A stretch of 64,000 nucleotides of DNA, taken from assembly GCF_932526225.1 (NCBI RefSeq), contig NC_064037.1, forward strand, positions 3,067,203 to 3,131,202, read 5' to 3'. Position 1 is the first letter of the stretch, and each line of letters starts with the position of its first letter. Under the pieces are notes generated by a model. That model was not told the DNA's origin, searched no databases, and saw nothing but the letters and a program-made list of their open reading frames with translations. The position numbers and the translations under genes were made by a program. Source of the DNA: Nematostella vectensis. Taxonomy: Eukaryota; Cnidaria; Anthozoa; Actiniaria; Edwardsiidae. Below, one piece after another: positions 1 to 11,900 of the stretch.

Positions 1-1606
1 AAGATTTTCAGTGTATTCTTTAGTTGCATCAAGTGGGTCAATCCACACCAAGACATTACTCACTGGGACATACTCATCTTCAATATTTTGAAGTTCATTG
101 TTTAGTAATATTGTGGCCGAGGAAAGCTTTGGGGATGTGGTGTCTTCTGGAGCAGCTGAAGCCTCATGTTCTTCAGATACAACTTTCACGGAGGGAAAGG
201 CTTTTCTGAAGCCATAAAACATGGCTCTGTGAGACTGGAGGTCTCCCTGAGTGACAGGGTCATTCACACCCTCCTTTGTTTTTCCCTTACTTTTTTCCTG
301 TAAACACAACATATAAAAGCATCAGACATCATGGAACACAGAAAAATATGCTAAGAAATAATTAAATCAAAAATCATTCTAAGCTTGAGTATGTCAAGGT
401 CAGTATGTCAAAACACTGGCCTGGCTTTTATACCCATTTTCAGTCATGTGTGCCTTGTGTTTTTCATTTCTGAGTTGTAACTGGTTTTTGGTGATGGAAG
501 TCATTTTGCAGTTACTGTACAGTGGCTGTTAGACCTTCAACCAATTAGATGACCCAGAAAAGCACGGGTGTAAAAAAGCAGACAAGAGATACATTCATAA
601 ATGCACTACACTAATCTAACAACAAAGCAAAACTTTTGAAAATTTGAAACAATTTTAACATTTTAAAATTGCAGCCTTTGTGTTTATCTGTATTTTCTCA
701 GGGACGCTGGCTAGGAAGGCGATCCAATATGATGTCATTTTTGCTGTGATTGGTCTGAAGCGTTTACAGATTTAGCAATTCATGATTAAATCCAGACATC
801 ATCACACCATCATAAAAAAGCTGAAATGTTAGCTGTCAAATCGTACACGTAAACATTGATTCACTTGAGTACAGCAACTCTTCCTGTCTTCGTTTCTGTG
901 ACAACAATATCTCTACCTCACAAAGAATGTTTGTAGTAACGTGTAAATCACGAAAAAAGCAAATTCACTATCGAGAAGGTTTCACCCTAGAGGATGTAAA
1001 GTTTAATAATTTATTCTAAAGCCAAAGTAAGGAATTGCGAAATCTATATAAAATAAACAAGGCACAAATTCCAGACATCAGAATGAACGAAGTGTCTAGA
1101 TGCACGACAGTCGAATGGGGCTTTCTAATAGAAAATCGAAGAAACAAGTTAAAGTTAACCCTTAGAAAGCAGTACAATAACATTTTGAACTTAAGTTATA
1201 CGGCGTCAGTTATATGCGCTTTATTGTTTTTCCTTGCATGCAATTTAACTTTGCAACCTGTTGATAAGCAAAGATTACAACGGTATGATTTTTAACAACG
1301 GTAATCATGTTACCTTACAAGACAAGCTATCAAATAATATAATAACCTCAACCTCGCATTAATTAGTCATATAAACTTAATATTTACCGAAAGATTGTTT
1401 TGTTCGCGAACAGTTCGAACAGCGATTCCTCCATCTTCGGCAAGTTGTATCGATGCGGCTAAAAGCTGTTTTATGGACACCGATTCGCCGCTATGGCCTG
1501 TTTCATTCCCGTCCGTAGTCAAATAATAGACTAGAGCCAAACCACAAAGTCCAACCACGATAAATCCAATAGGGGAAAGGCGGATTTTGGCCGAAAGCCC
1601 CATCAT
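1..1606 (-). CDS. BPNT2: Golgi-resident PAP phosphatase, 5' part (two exons; runs off left edge)
   Basis: Inositol-monophosphatase-family enzyme that in animals hydrolyses 3'-phosphoadenosine 5'-phosphate to AMP in the Golgi lumen, relieving product inhibition of sulfotransferases. Exon 1 is 1606-1388 (73 codons, starts MMGLSAKIRLSPIGF, donor gtaaat). Exon 2 is 297-1 and continues out of the window; the junction is phase 0. Residues 9-28 form one hydrophobic segment, as expected for the type II membrane anchor. After the splice comes EKSKGKTKEG, a conserved stretch of the family, then VVSEEHE and WIDPLDATKEYTENL, which carry the acidic metal-binding residues of the IMPase fold. The C-terminal half is outside the window. 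The start is the first of two adjacent ATGs. It is divergent from the HURP-like gene. Identification is strong because the N-terminus, the basic linker and the metal motif all match in order; the exact boundaries are inferred. Confidence 0.9.
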
Positions 1607-1990
1607 AATGAGCCACGCTAAATGTATACCCGGCTTCGCATGGCTTCCAGGTAGTGAAAAAAGATTTAGATATTACAAAGATTTTCATTGGTTCAAAATT
1701 CAATATACAAACCCTCTTCTAATTGGTTCATCCCAAACACTTATAATAAACCAGCACTCGGTCTCACAACATTTTGATTGGTTCGTTAGATTTGAATGAC
1801 CCAATCATTTTTCAAGTATCGTTTGGCGCTCACTGTTCGAAATCTAAGCAAAGCAAGGAAAGAAAGTTGTTACGATAGTGGTAGCATTTTTGCTCTAAAT
1901 TTTTATATTTTTAAAGTCAATGTGATAGATTTTATTTTGTTTAACCGTTTAGAAACTTCGCTTACAAGATTTTGATTTTTTTGCGTCGCA
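1607..1990. promoter_or_regulatory. Bidirectional promoter between BPNT2 and DLGAP5-like gene
   Basis: The 384 bp between the two divergent start codons contain three inverted CCAAT boxes (ATTGG at 1687-1691, 1722-1726 and 1777-1781) and one forward CCAAT at 1801-1805. Two CHR-like motifs are present, TTTGAA at 1791-1796 and TTCGAA at 1836-1841, plus an E2F-consensus-like TTTGGCGC at 1822-1829. Multiple NF-Y boxes with a CHR are typical of G2/M genes, which fits the mitotic HURP gene. No TATA box stands out. Function is inferred from motif content only. Confidence 0.6.
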
Positions 1991-4900
1991 ATGGAGGAAA
2001 AAGTGGCACGTAAAAAGTACAACCATAACCATGCCTCGAATTGCAAGGGTGGCGAGAAAATGGGTCTCAGCAATCGGTTCGTACGAGCCATAAAAGCGGG
2101 TGAAGTGAGGAAGAAAACTAGATTGGATGAGTTTTCAAAGAGAAGAATGATGCCTCTTGGAGAAATCAATAAACACGACAACACGTTGGAGGAATCGACA
2201 CATCAAGAAATGAAACCGAAGAAAAGTGGAGAAGGTAGGCTCAAAGTGTGCTGAGAAGAAAGAATTTTAAGTAACCTATTTGGACATGTTCCAATAACGG
2301 GGATTAACTCTTAAGGGACGGTCACAAGCTTTCTATTTATAAACAGTGTCGAGTTAAGCCCCATCTACACTAACAATTTTCAGTTGACAATTTTATTTGC
2401 TAGTGTGGAAAGGTGTAGATGGAGCAAAGATTGAAATTTTTATATGGCAACTAAAGTTGCTCAAAAGCTAGCAGGTTTGCTTTTTCTCGGCAATTAAAAA
2501 TTGTCACACATGAAAAATTGCTAGTGTAGATGCCAACAAATATAGTCAATTATATGTCAATTAAAAATTGGTATTGTAGATGGGGCTTTATGAACTGGTC
2601 ATTTGAAACCCCATCCACATGATCCCAGGGTTTTGACTGCAGGCAAAACCCAAACCAAAAACAATCCCAGAAGCCGGTTGTTATCCACCGAATACAGTCC
2701 CTGAAATATGGCCCTGAAGGCCTGAAAAGCAAATAATAGTAAAGAAACTGAGTTATTTGTTTGGCTTTTCTAATAAGATGCTTACAGTAGGTGCTACCCA
2801 TCATGCCAACCCTTCCCACTTCCTCTGAACTTTATATCTTGAATAATTAATTAACAGGAGATGCACCGGCAGCTTCAAGAAAGGAGCGGCTACAAAAATG
2901 GCTTGAAGAACGTGAGATGAAACGCAAAGCCGAGGCTGCAACTAAAACAAAGAAAGCATTTGTTGTAAGGCACATAGTGCATGATGATACCAAAGTGTTA
3001 AACAAAGCTCAAAAGACAACCAAGATGAAACCTTCAAAAGAAAATGTGCCTACAAGGCGCGTCACCCGTGCCTCTGCCAGACTGGCCAGCAAACAAGAAA
3101 ACATCCTGACAAATAAGAAACTAGCAAAAGAGAAGATTGAAAGAAAAGAAAATACTTTGCCTGGAGATAAAAAAGCAGTGAAATCTAACAATGGCTCTAC
3201 AAAGCTTGCAAACAAACAGGAAAATATAGGGCCAAATAAGACCAAGCCAGATGCGAAAACACCCGCCAATGCCAATAAAGTAAGCAGAATGTTTCACAAA
3301 AGATGTGCTATTTTTACCATGTAATGTAAGCATATGGAGATTCAAAGTACACAATAGTGCTATTAATGATGTCCTTATTATTTGCCCTTTCAGCCAGGAA
3401 AAGAAATAACCAAACAGACTAAGACACTGGAGGAATCAGAAATAGGTACAGGTATGCTAGATACTGTATGTTTCTAATATTTAAGCTTTACCCCTTTAGC
3501 CTTTTATCAAAGCCCCCTGAAATCATTCCAAATACAAAAGTCATAATGCAAACTAAATGATCAAAGACAAATCTGGATACCCAAAGGTCTAAGTGAATAG
3601 AAAATCTTAATTTCTTACAAATTCATAAATAATTCCTTACCACACCAAACTGCAAATAAGGACAAGGCAAAGCTCAAGAAAAAAGAAACATATAACATAC
3701 ATATACCTTTACCGCATCAGAAGCAAATGGGTTAATCAATAACACTATTATGTTTTTTTTTTAAATTTCAGATATAAGGGCTTCAGTGAAAGAGAAGGAA
3801 AAGAACAGAGATAAAACTCAAAGCATTGATTGTTCATCTATAGCACCTGACAATTTTACCTTCACTGCTCCTACAGGCGTAAGCTCATTCCTCCATTTAT
3901 CCCAGAACTTTAAGTTCAAACCCTTGAGTCCTTCAAGTGCAGAGGGGTTCTTCTCAGGGATAGCTTGCCCTTCTCCTGAAAACCCCCGTGAGCTGATTAC
4001 CAAGGAGAACTTTGCATTGGGTGGCACAGACTGGGTGAGCAAGCAAGCTGAAGCTGAGGCTGCCAACAAGGGAATTTCCACAGATACCAGTGATATTCCT
4101 ATGGAGACTGTTCAAACTACTGAAACAGCTCAAGACGCAAAAGAAGAGACTGAACCAGAAAAGGGAAGCTTGTATTTTAGGATGCTAGTAACATCTGAAA
4201 CAGACAAGCTGAACAAGCTTTGTGCATGTTGGGACAAAGTTTTGGAAGAGGAGGAGGAGTTGTCGGATGAGGGTAGGTTTGATTGAACAAAACGCTTGCA
4301 AATTGGTGTTCACATTTGGTGTACACATCATACAAATCATGAAGCAACACAAAAATACTATGTGATTAGCAACTCCAGAATACCAGGCCATTTATTCATA
4401 CATCAAATGCCATCATGGTCTGTGATGTACTATGTAAATGAATATTTATAAAGAACAATGTATAAGATGACTTTCACCACAGTGCATACTAGTGCCATAT
4501 TAAAACAATGAATATTTGATAAATGGGGAATATAGTGGAGAGACTATATGGCTGGCAGTATGTTTGCCTTTTACAATACTAATCTTTTCTGCTACTACCG
4601 TGGCTGTAGTTTGCATGTATAATCAATGTAGTTGGCTTTGTATGAAGATTTTGAATTGATGGAGCTTTGACTTGCAGTGACTGGTAGTATCCGAACAGCC
4701 GTTGGTCAGGCACAGCTGCTTATTAGCCAGCGTTTCAAGCAGTTTTCTGGGCTTATTGATCTCAGCGAAGTAAGACATTCATATCTTAATTTACTATCTT
4801 TCTAAGTGGTGGTAATTTTACTAGCAGTGTTATTATCAGTATGCCTTCATCTAATGCCCTATATTAATATAAATTAATGTACTGTGACTACGTCTGCATT

Positions 4901-7900
4901 ATTATAGGCATAAGAAAACTCACCAATCATTTAAACATTTTTTTAGGATCCAACAGCCAAAAAGAAAGCTACGCCTTCAGACCTGCAAGGGTTCTGGGAC
5001 ATGATTTACTTCCAGGTAAAGTTACAAGCTGTACAGTGCTTCCACATATAATACACCATGGTCCATCCATTTCACAGTTACTTAGTCCCAAAGGTGTCCA
5101 TCATATAGAGGTTCAACTTCCTTGCTGTCGCATAGGGACTCAATTCAATTACTGTACACACAAATAACCTATTCTGTCTGTTGTCTGTAATTCGTATAGG
5201 TTGAAGATGTCTACAACAAGATGGAGGCTTTGGAAAAGAGGAGGCAGAATAACTGGATTGAGGAAGCAAAGCCAGTAAAAAAGAAACTCAAAAGAGTCAA
5301 GCCTAAGGTAAACTCGATTCAGATGACAAGAGCTCTGGAGGTGAAGACATGTTCCCAATTTGCTTTGGTGTATTCAGGTAGCCAAACCAGATGAGGCCAA
5401 GGCAGCAGCACATGCAAAGTCTGCAGTTCAGGAGATGAGGGCTAAAATGAGAGCCAAGATGGCAGAAAACAAAAGGAAAGCAATGGAATCTCAAAAAGAG
5501 GTAGACTGTTTATTTACCAATCAACAAACCTGAAAAGAAATCAGACCTTTCTCTATATAACCTCTATATAACATACACAACTTCTATATAACAGATACTA
5601 CCTATATATAACAGACACCCTCTGTATAACAGACTCTACATACCTCTATATAACAGACCCACCCTCTTATGTATGTAACAGATCCACCCTCTACTGTATA
5701 TAACAGGTCCACCCTCTACTGTATATAACAGATCCACCCTTGATATAACAGATCCACTCTCTATATAACAGATCCACTCTCTAAATGACGGACACACCTT
5801 TTGTACAACAGATCCATGCTTTATATAACAGACACAACCTCTATATAGCAGACACACTTTCTATATAACACATCCATCCTCTATATTACAGATCCACTCT
5901 CTAAAGAACAGACACACCCCTTATATAACAGACACACCCGCTACATAACAGACACACTCTCTTTGACAATGGACCCTCTATATTAATAGACCCCCTGTTC
6001 TCATTCTCAGAGGAATCATGCTTCACTTTGGAAATATCATTTTGTCTTTATTCCAGGACTGCTCTTTCATCACTATCCTGACTCCTGTTAAAAATAAAGC
6101 TACAGGTATGGTTCCCACTTGAGGTCCTAAGACTTAAATATTTATGAAGGGAAACTCACTGACCTTGAATAATTCTCTCAGCCAATGCAGTTGTGTTGAC
6201 TCCTGTGCGCCGATCAGTTAGGAACACGCCCCTAAACAGGGTGGCCATGTCTAATGCCGTGCCAGTGGTGACCACGCCCAAGCTCAGCAGCACCTCACCA
6301 GGACTCCGTCTCACCCCTGATGCCAGCAGCACCCTGGTCAGCACCCTGGTCCCAATAGAGCCAGACATGGCTGCTTCCCAGGAAGACAAAGCTAAGGTAC
6401 AGTAAAACGTGGATATTTTTTTTTTTGCATACACTTATTCTTGCACACCGCTACCTTCTATCTTTATCGCCTAGTATTTTTTTTTTCACAAAGGTTATCT
6501 TGAATTATTTCAGCATGTTTTCTTAATTTTCGCCGTGTTGTTACACAATGTTTGATTCCTGTAAAGGCTTTATTGAAATGTTTTTTTTATAAGCTCTAAT
6601 GTGATGCGTTGTTTTATGCATCTTCTGTGCTTTTCATAAATATGATATTGTAATGTCTGGCTCCCGTATGCCCAAGAGCGGGCCATAGCGGCGTGAAGTG
6701 TTCTAGGCAATTATTTTATAGGGGGTGACCCAATCTCTCTATGGTGCAAAATATTAGAATTGTTATTTGAGACATGAATCAGAACTGACAAGTATGGTCT
6801 CCTTGCACAGGCTGTAACCAAGGACACGCCCTGTGCCATGGATGTTGAAGGGACCTCCAGTGAGGAAAGCACCTCTGATAATGTGTCTGACGAAAGCATG
6901 CCGACCACCGCCGGGAAGCGAAGCGCGCTAAGAAAGCCTGTGGGGAAAAGAACCAGAAAATCCTCCCGAGTTAGTTTTCAGACGCCGAGAGCAATCCCTG
7001 AGTCTATAGCGGGTGGTACCCCCGGCCCTCTCGCCACACCTGGCGTGACAACAAAGTCACGCAATGCACTGACGCCCGTCGCCGTCTCCATTGACATGTC
7101 AGAGGATATTGAGGGGACCCCTGTCGAACCTAAGGGTACCCCCCTTAGGCGTTCGTCACGAAAACGCCAACTGACCCCGTATCACTCTGGGAAGGGCAAA
7201 AGTCGACTTGGCGAGGACCATGCTGAAGAGTTGGTACCCGCAAAGCAAGCCGGTGCGCCTGCCCGTTACCCTGTCAACAGTGTGAGTGACAGCGACGACG
7301 AGGGAGCACGTGGGAAAGCGCTGTTGGGATCCACGGGACGAAGCGCCAAGAAAGAGGACAACATAGTCAGTATTGGCAACTTTGCAGCTCGGTTTTATCA
7401 AAACTAGTTTTCTCGCGACTAGGATTGCTGCTGTGTTCAATAGGCTGCGAACTCTCCGTCTGGCTTCCGTCATTTAAAATCCTTAAATCATTTCCATTGC
7501 CAAACACTGATATTGTTTTCAATTACGTTACCAAAACAATAAAGCGCAAAATGTGATTATGTAACTAGTTTGGACAGACGGAAGCCAGAAAACAGCTGGA
7601 AACTATTGACGAGAGTTAGAAAAATATTTAAAAAAAAAACCTTCACGTTTTCATTGTTCTTCGTCTTTGCTTACCGTGGGGGGGGGGGGGGGGGGGTGGG
7701 TTACTCCCTTCGGGGAGGTATTCATGTTGATGCTGACATGTTCTTTATTCCCTACAGTTTTTGCCGGAAAAGTACCTGATGCCGTCCTCGACTGTTCAAA
7801 AGCCCAGCTTGTGGCTAGATGACAGTCTCGAAAGCCACGAGACTTCGAGCACACAAACCCTCACTCCGCGCGTCAACCTCGTAAAGCACGCGCATGACAC

Positions 7901-8183
7901 ATGTGCAGTCACGCCTTCCGAGCAAAAAACACCAATGAAAACCACGCTTTTCGTCTCACCCCAGTCCCCTTCCCAGGCCGACCCGGCCCTAATTACCGTC
8001 ACGCCTGTGGAAAAGAGAATAACGCGAAGTCACGTGACGCCTCTGCTGGGGGCGCTGTCTCTCGGTACGACGCCCGACTCCGCCTCTGCGACTAGATGTG
8101 ACTCGGTGTTCTTTGCCCCGTCTGACAGCGGTGCAAAACCTGTGCTGGATAATTTGATTTGCTTCTCACCACTTCTGGAGTAA
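1991..8183 (+). CDS. DLGAP5: HURP/DLGAP5-like mitotic spindle protein (GKAP family), 12 exons
   Basis: Microtubule-binding spindle-assembly protein family (HURP), cell-cycle regulated in vertebrates. Exons: 1991-2234, 2858-3279, 3394-3451, 3772-4272, 4678-4769, 4947-5015, 5200-5307, 5378-5500, 6057-6105, 6191-6396, 6811-7365, 7758-8183. All phases agree, giving about 950 residues against about 850 for human HURP. Visible features: a basic N-terminus; the ERLQKWLEEREMKRK helix; SSRVTRASARL-like basic repeats; and the GKAP homology block with LYFRMLVTSETDKLNKLC, IRTAVGQAQLLISQRFKQF, DLQGFWDMIYFQVEDV and NNWIEEAKP. A VLTPVRRSVR motif and a very C-terminal LICFSPLLE (human LITFSPL) follow. The exon 11 donor is ambiguous: gtcagt at 7366 or a perfect gtgagt at 7282, both phase 0. 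Exon 11 also reads through to a stop at 7405-7407. Identity is strong; the last two junctions are less certain. Confidence 0.9.
2355..2588. mobile_element. MITE-like inverted-repeat element in DLGAP5 intron 1
   Basis: The ends are inverted repeats: AAGCCCCATCTACACTA at the left and its near-complement (TGTAGATGGGGCTT) at the right. AATT-rich sub-terminal repeats (caattttcag, caattaaaaattg) also pair across the element. It is about 234 bp, AT-rich inside and has no coding sequence, which is typical of a non-autonomous DNA transposon. The family is not recognised. Confidence 0.65.
5540..5998 (+). repeat. Degenerate ~20-bp minisatellite in DLGAP5 intron 8
   Basis: More than 20 imperfect copies of a unit like tctatataacagacacacc lie between exon 8 (ends 5500) and exon 9 (starts 6057). 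Copies vary in length (about 17-24 bp) and sequence (cagatccaccc versus cagacacaccc). Spurious short ORFs on the minus strand come from the repeat. Confidence 0.85.
7538..7543 (+). terminator. Candidate intronic poly(A) signal after DLGAP5 exon 11
   Basis: AATAAA lies about 130 bp past the in-frame stop (7405-7407) that is reached if exon 11 is not spliced. It could end a shorter transcript lacking the final exon. Motif-only evidence. Confidence 0.3.
7678..7696 (+). repeat. Poly-G tract (19 G) in DLGAP5 intron 11
   Basis: Uninterrupted run of 19 G followed by TGGG. Similar runs of 14-17 G lie at 23345, 30366, 52767 and 56933. Confidence 0.95.
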
Positions 8184-8315
8184 GGTGGGCTTGATGGTGA
8201 TTTGTCTAAGATGCACTTGATAAGATAAGATGTCTTGTCTGTTCTGGCTAGTAGCCACGTCTGTTTTATGTTGCTGGTGTGTTGCAGCTCTTTGGAAAAC
8301 ACTCAAAGTCTTAAG

Positions 8316-8768
8316 CCCCGATCAAACGGAGATGACAGAGTTCCACTCGTTCAAGTTCTCGTACAGTTGCAATCAAAATGTCCTTAATAGCACCCTCGCG
8401 TGCCAGAGTTCACCCCTCTCATTACTCAGTGCAAAAGACAGGGAAATAAGAAAAAAATAGAAAGCATATAGAAATACTGAATTTTGTGAAGTCTGACATC
8501 TTAATTGGTACTCAAACTTGTTTTGAGTTGATTAAAGTTGATTAAACCAATTGAAATATGTTAACAAGTTCGTGTCCAGAATTGACCAAATTTCGGTAGA
8601 GAGTGGCCTATTTAAAGCGTATTTGTATGTTGTGTGATGTTTAACGGAGTTTCAAAACAAACTTGGGCTTTCTTATTGTTCAAAGTAAAAGAGAACCGGC
8701 AGAGTGCACGGCCAAACGATTTTGAGAGTGGAACTCTCATCGACTCTAATCTCCGTTTGATCGAGCCT
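8316..8768. mobile_element. Inverted-repeat (MITE-like) element downstream of DLGAP5
   Basis: The left end (cgatcaaacggagatgacag, then agttccactc) is matched in inverted orientation at the right end (gagtggaactctcatcg, then ctccgtttgatcg). The arms are about 45 bp and the unit about 450 bp with no coding content. It may overlap the 3' UTR of the HURP-like gene, whose stop is at 8183. Confidence 0.6.
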
Positions 8769-8984
8769 TTCTGATTTTTGCTTACTGAAAAGAGTATTTC
8801 CAGCGAGTTTTCGGTCGTGCGTTATTAGCGTGTAACTCTTGCATTGTTTGGTTTGAATGTTGGTGACGGTTTTTTGTTAATGCTTAATCCATTTATGGGT
8901 GTAGGTGGCTTGGCAAGGGGTAAATGCTATCTTTCTCTTCAAAAAAGTTTGCCGTACTTGCCTAGCCCTGTGCAAGTGAACGTG

Positions 8985-11900
8985 TCGTACCGTAGGGAGA
9001 GCGTGGATGAATTGTACTCCTGTGCGAGCGAGGGTGTCGTATCGTGCGTAGAGCATAGGTGAATTGGTACATGTGTGCGAGCCAGGGTGTCGTACCGTGC
9101 GTAGAGCATGGGTGACTTGGTACTCCTGTGTGAGGGTGTCGTACCGTGCGTAGAGCATGGATGAATTGTACTCCTGTGCGAGTGAGGGTGTCGTACCGTG
9201 CGTAGAGCATGGGTGAATTGGTACATGTGTGCGAGTGAGGGTGTCGTACCGTGCGTAGAGCATGGGTGAATTGGTACTCCTGTGCGAGTGAGGGTGTCGT
9301 ACCGTGCGTAGAGCATGGGTGAATTGGTACTCCTGTGCGAGAGAGGGTGTCGTACCGTTCGTAGACCATGGGTGAATTGGTACTCCTGTGCGAGGGAGGG
9401 TGTCGTACCGTGCGTAGAGCATGGGTGAATTGGTACTCCTGTGCGAGTGAGGGTGTCGTACCGTGCGTAGAGCATGGGTAAATTGGTACTCCTGTACGAG
9501 CCAGGGTGTCGTACCGTGCGTAGAGCATGGGTGACTTGGTACTCCTGTGCGAGCGAGCGTTTCGTACCTTGCCTAGACCATGGTTGACTTGATACCCGTG
9601 TGAGGGTGTCGTACCGTGCGTAGAGAGCATGGGTGACTTGGTACCCGTGTGAGGGTGTCGTACCGTGCGTAGCGCATGGGTGACTTGGTACCCGTGTGAG
9701 GGTGTCGTACCGTGCGTAGACCATGGTTGACTTGGTACCCGTGTGAGGGTGTCGTACAGTGCGTAGACCATGGTTGACTTGGTACCCGTGTGAGGGTGTT
9801 GTGCCGTGCGTAGAGAGCATGGGTGACTTGGTACCCGTGTGCGAGTGAGGGTGTTGTGCCGTGCGTAGAGCATGCTTGACTTGGTACCCGTGTGCGAGTG
9901 AGGGTGTTGTGCCGTGCGTAGAGAGCATGGGCGACTTGGTACTCCTGTGCGAGTGAGGGTGTTGTGCCGTGCGTAGAGAGCATGGGCGACTTGGTACCCG
10001 TGTGAGGGTGTTGTGCCGTGCGTAGAGAGCATGGGCGACTTGGTACCCGTGTGCGAGTGAGGGTGTTGTGCCGTGCGTAGAGAGCATGGGCGACTTGGTA
10101 CCCGTGTGCGAGTGAGGGTGTTGTGCCGTGCATAGAGAGCATGGGCGACTTGGTACCCGAGTGAGGGTGTTGTGCCGTGCGTAGACCATGGTTGACTTGG
10201 TACCCGTGTGAGGGTGTTGTACAGTGCGTAGAGAGCATGGGCGACTTGGTACCCGTGTGCGAGTGAGGGTGTTGTGCCGTGCGTAGAGAGCATGGGCGAC
10301 TTGGTACCCGTGTGCGAGTGAGGGTGTTGTGCCGTGCGCAGACCATGGCTGACTTGGTACTCCTGTGCGAGGGTGTCGTACCGTGCGTAGACCATGGGTG
10401 ACTTGGTACCCGTGTGCGAGTGAGGGTGTTGTGCCGTGCGTAGAGACCATGGGCGACTTGGTACCCGTGTGAGGGTGTCGTGCCGTGCGTAGAGAGCATG
10501 GGCGACTTGGTACCCGTGTGCGAGTGAGGGTGTTGTGCCGTGCGTAGAGAGCATGGGTGACTTGGTACCCGTGTGCGAGTGAGGGTGTTGTGCCGTGCGT
10601 AGAGAGCATGGGCGACTTGGTACCCGTGTGAGGGTGTTGTGCCGTGCGTAGAGAGCATGGGCGACTTGGTGCCCGTGTGCGAGTGAGGGTGTTGTGCCGT
10701 GCATAGAGAGCATGGGCGACTTTCTACCCGAGTGAGGGTGTTGTGCCGTGCGTAGACCATGGTTGACTTGGTACCCGTGTGAGGGTGTTGTACAGTGCGT
10801 AGAGAGCATGGGCGACTTGGTACCCGTGTGCGAGTGAGGGTGTTGTGCCGTGCGTAGAGAGCATGGGCGACTTGGTACCCGTGTGAGGGTGTCGTGCCGT
10901 GCGTAGAGAGCATGGGCGACTTGGTACCCGTGTGCGAGTGAGGGTGTTGTGCCGTGCGTAGAGAGCATGGGTGACTTGGTACCCGTGTGAGGGTGTCGTA
11001 CAGTGCGTAGACCATGGGTGACTTGGTACCCGTGTGAGGGTGTCGTACCGTGCGTAGACCATGGTTGACTTGGTACCCGTGTGCGAGTGAGGGTGTTGTG
11101 CCGTGCGTAGAGAGCATGGGCGACTTGGTACCCGTGTGAGGGTGTCGTACCGTGCGTAGACCATGGTTGACTTGGTACCCGTGTGCGAGTGAGGGTGTTG
11201 TGCCGTGCGTAGAGAGCATGGGCGACTTGGTACCCGTGTGAGGGTGTCGTACCGTGCGTAGACCATGGTTGACTTGGTACCCGTGTGCGAGTGAGGGTGT
11301 CGTGCCGTGCGTAGAGCATGGGTGACTTGGTACCCGTGTGAGGGTGTTGTGCAGTGCGTAGAGAGCATGGTTGACTTGGTACCCGTGTGAGGGTGTCGTA
11401 CCGTGCGTAGAGAGCATGGGTGACTTGGTACCCGTGTGAGGGTGTCGTACCGTGCGTGATGGGCGACTTGGTACCCGTGTGCGAGTGAGGGTGTCGTGCC
11501 GTGCGTAGGCCATGGTTGACTTGGTACCCGTGTGAGGGTGTCGTACCGTGCGTAGAGAGCATGGGCGACTTGGTACCCGTGTGCGAGTGAGGGTGTTGTG
11601 CAGTGCGTAGACCATGGTTGACTTGGTACCCGTGTGAGGGTGTTGTGCCGTGCGTAGAGAGCATGGTTGACTTGGTACCCGTGTGAGGGTGTCGTGCCGT
11701 GCGTAGAGAGCATGGTTGACTTGGTACCCGTGTGAGGGTGTCGTACCGTGCGTAGACCATGGTTGACTTGGTACCCGTGTGCGAGTGAGGGTGTTGTGCC
11801 GTGCGTAGACCATGGTTGACTTGGTACCCGTGTGAGGGTGTTGTGCCGTGCGTAGAGAGCATGGGCGACTTGGTACCCGTGTGCGAGTGAGGGTGTTGTG

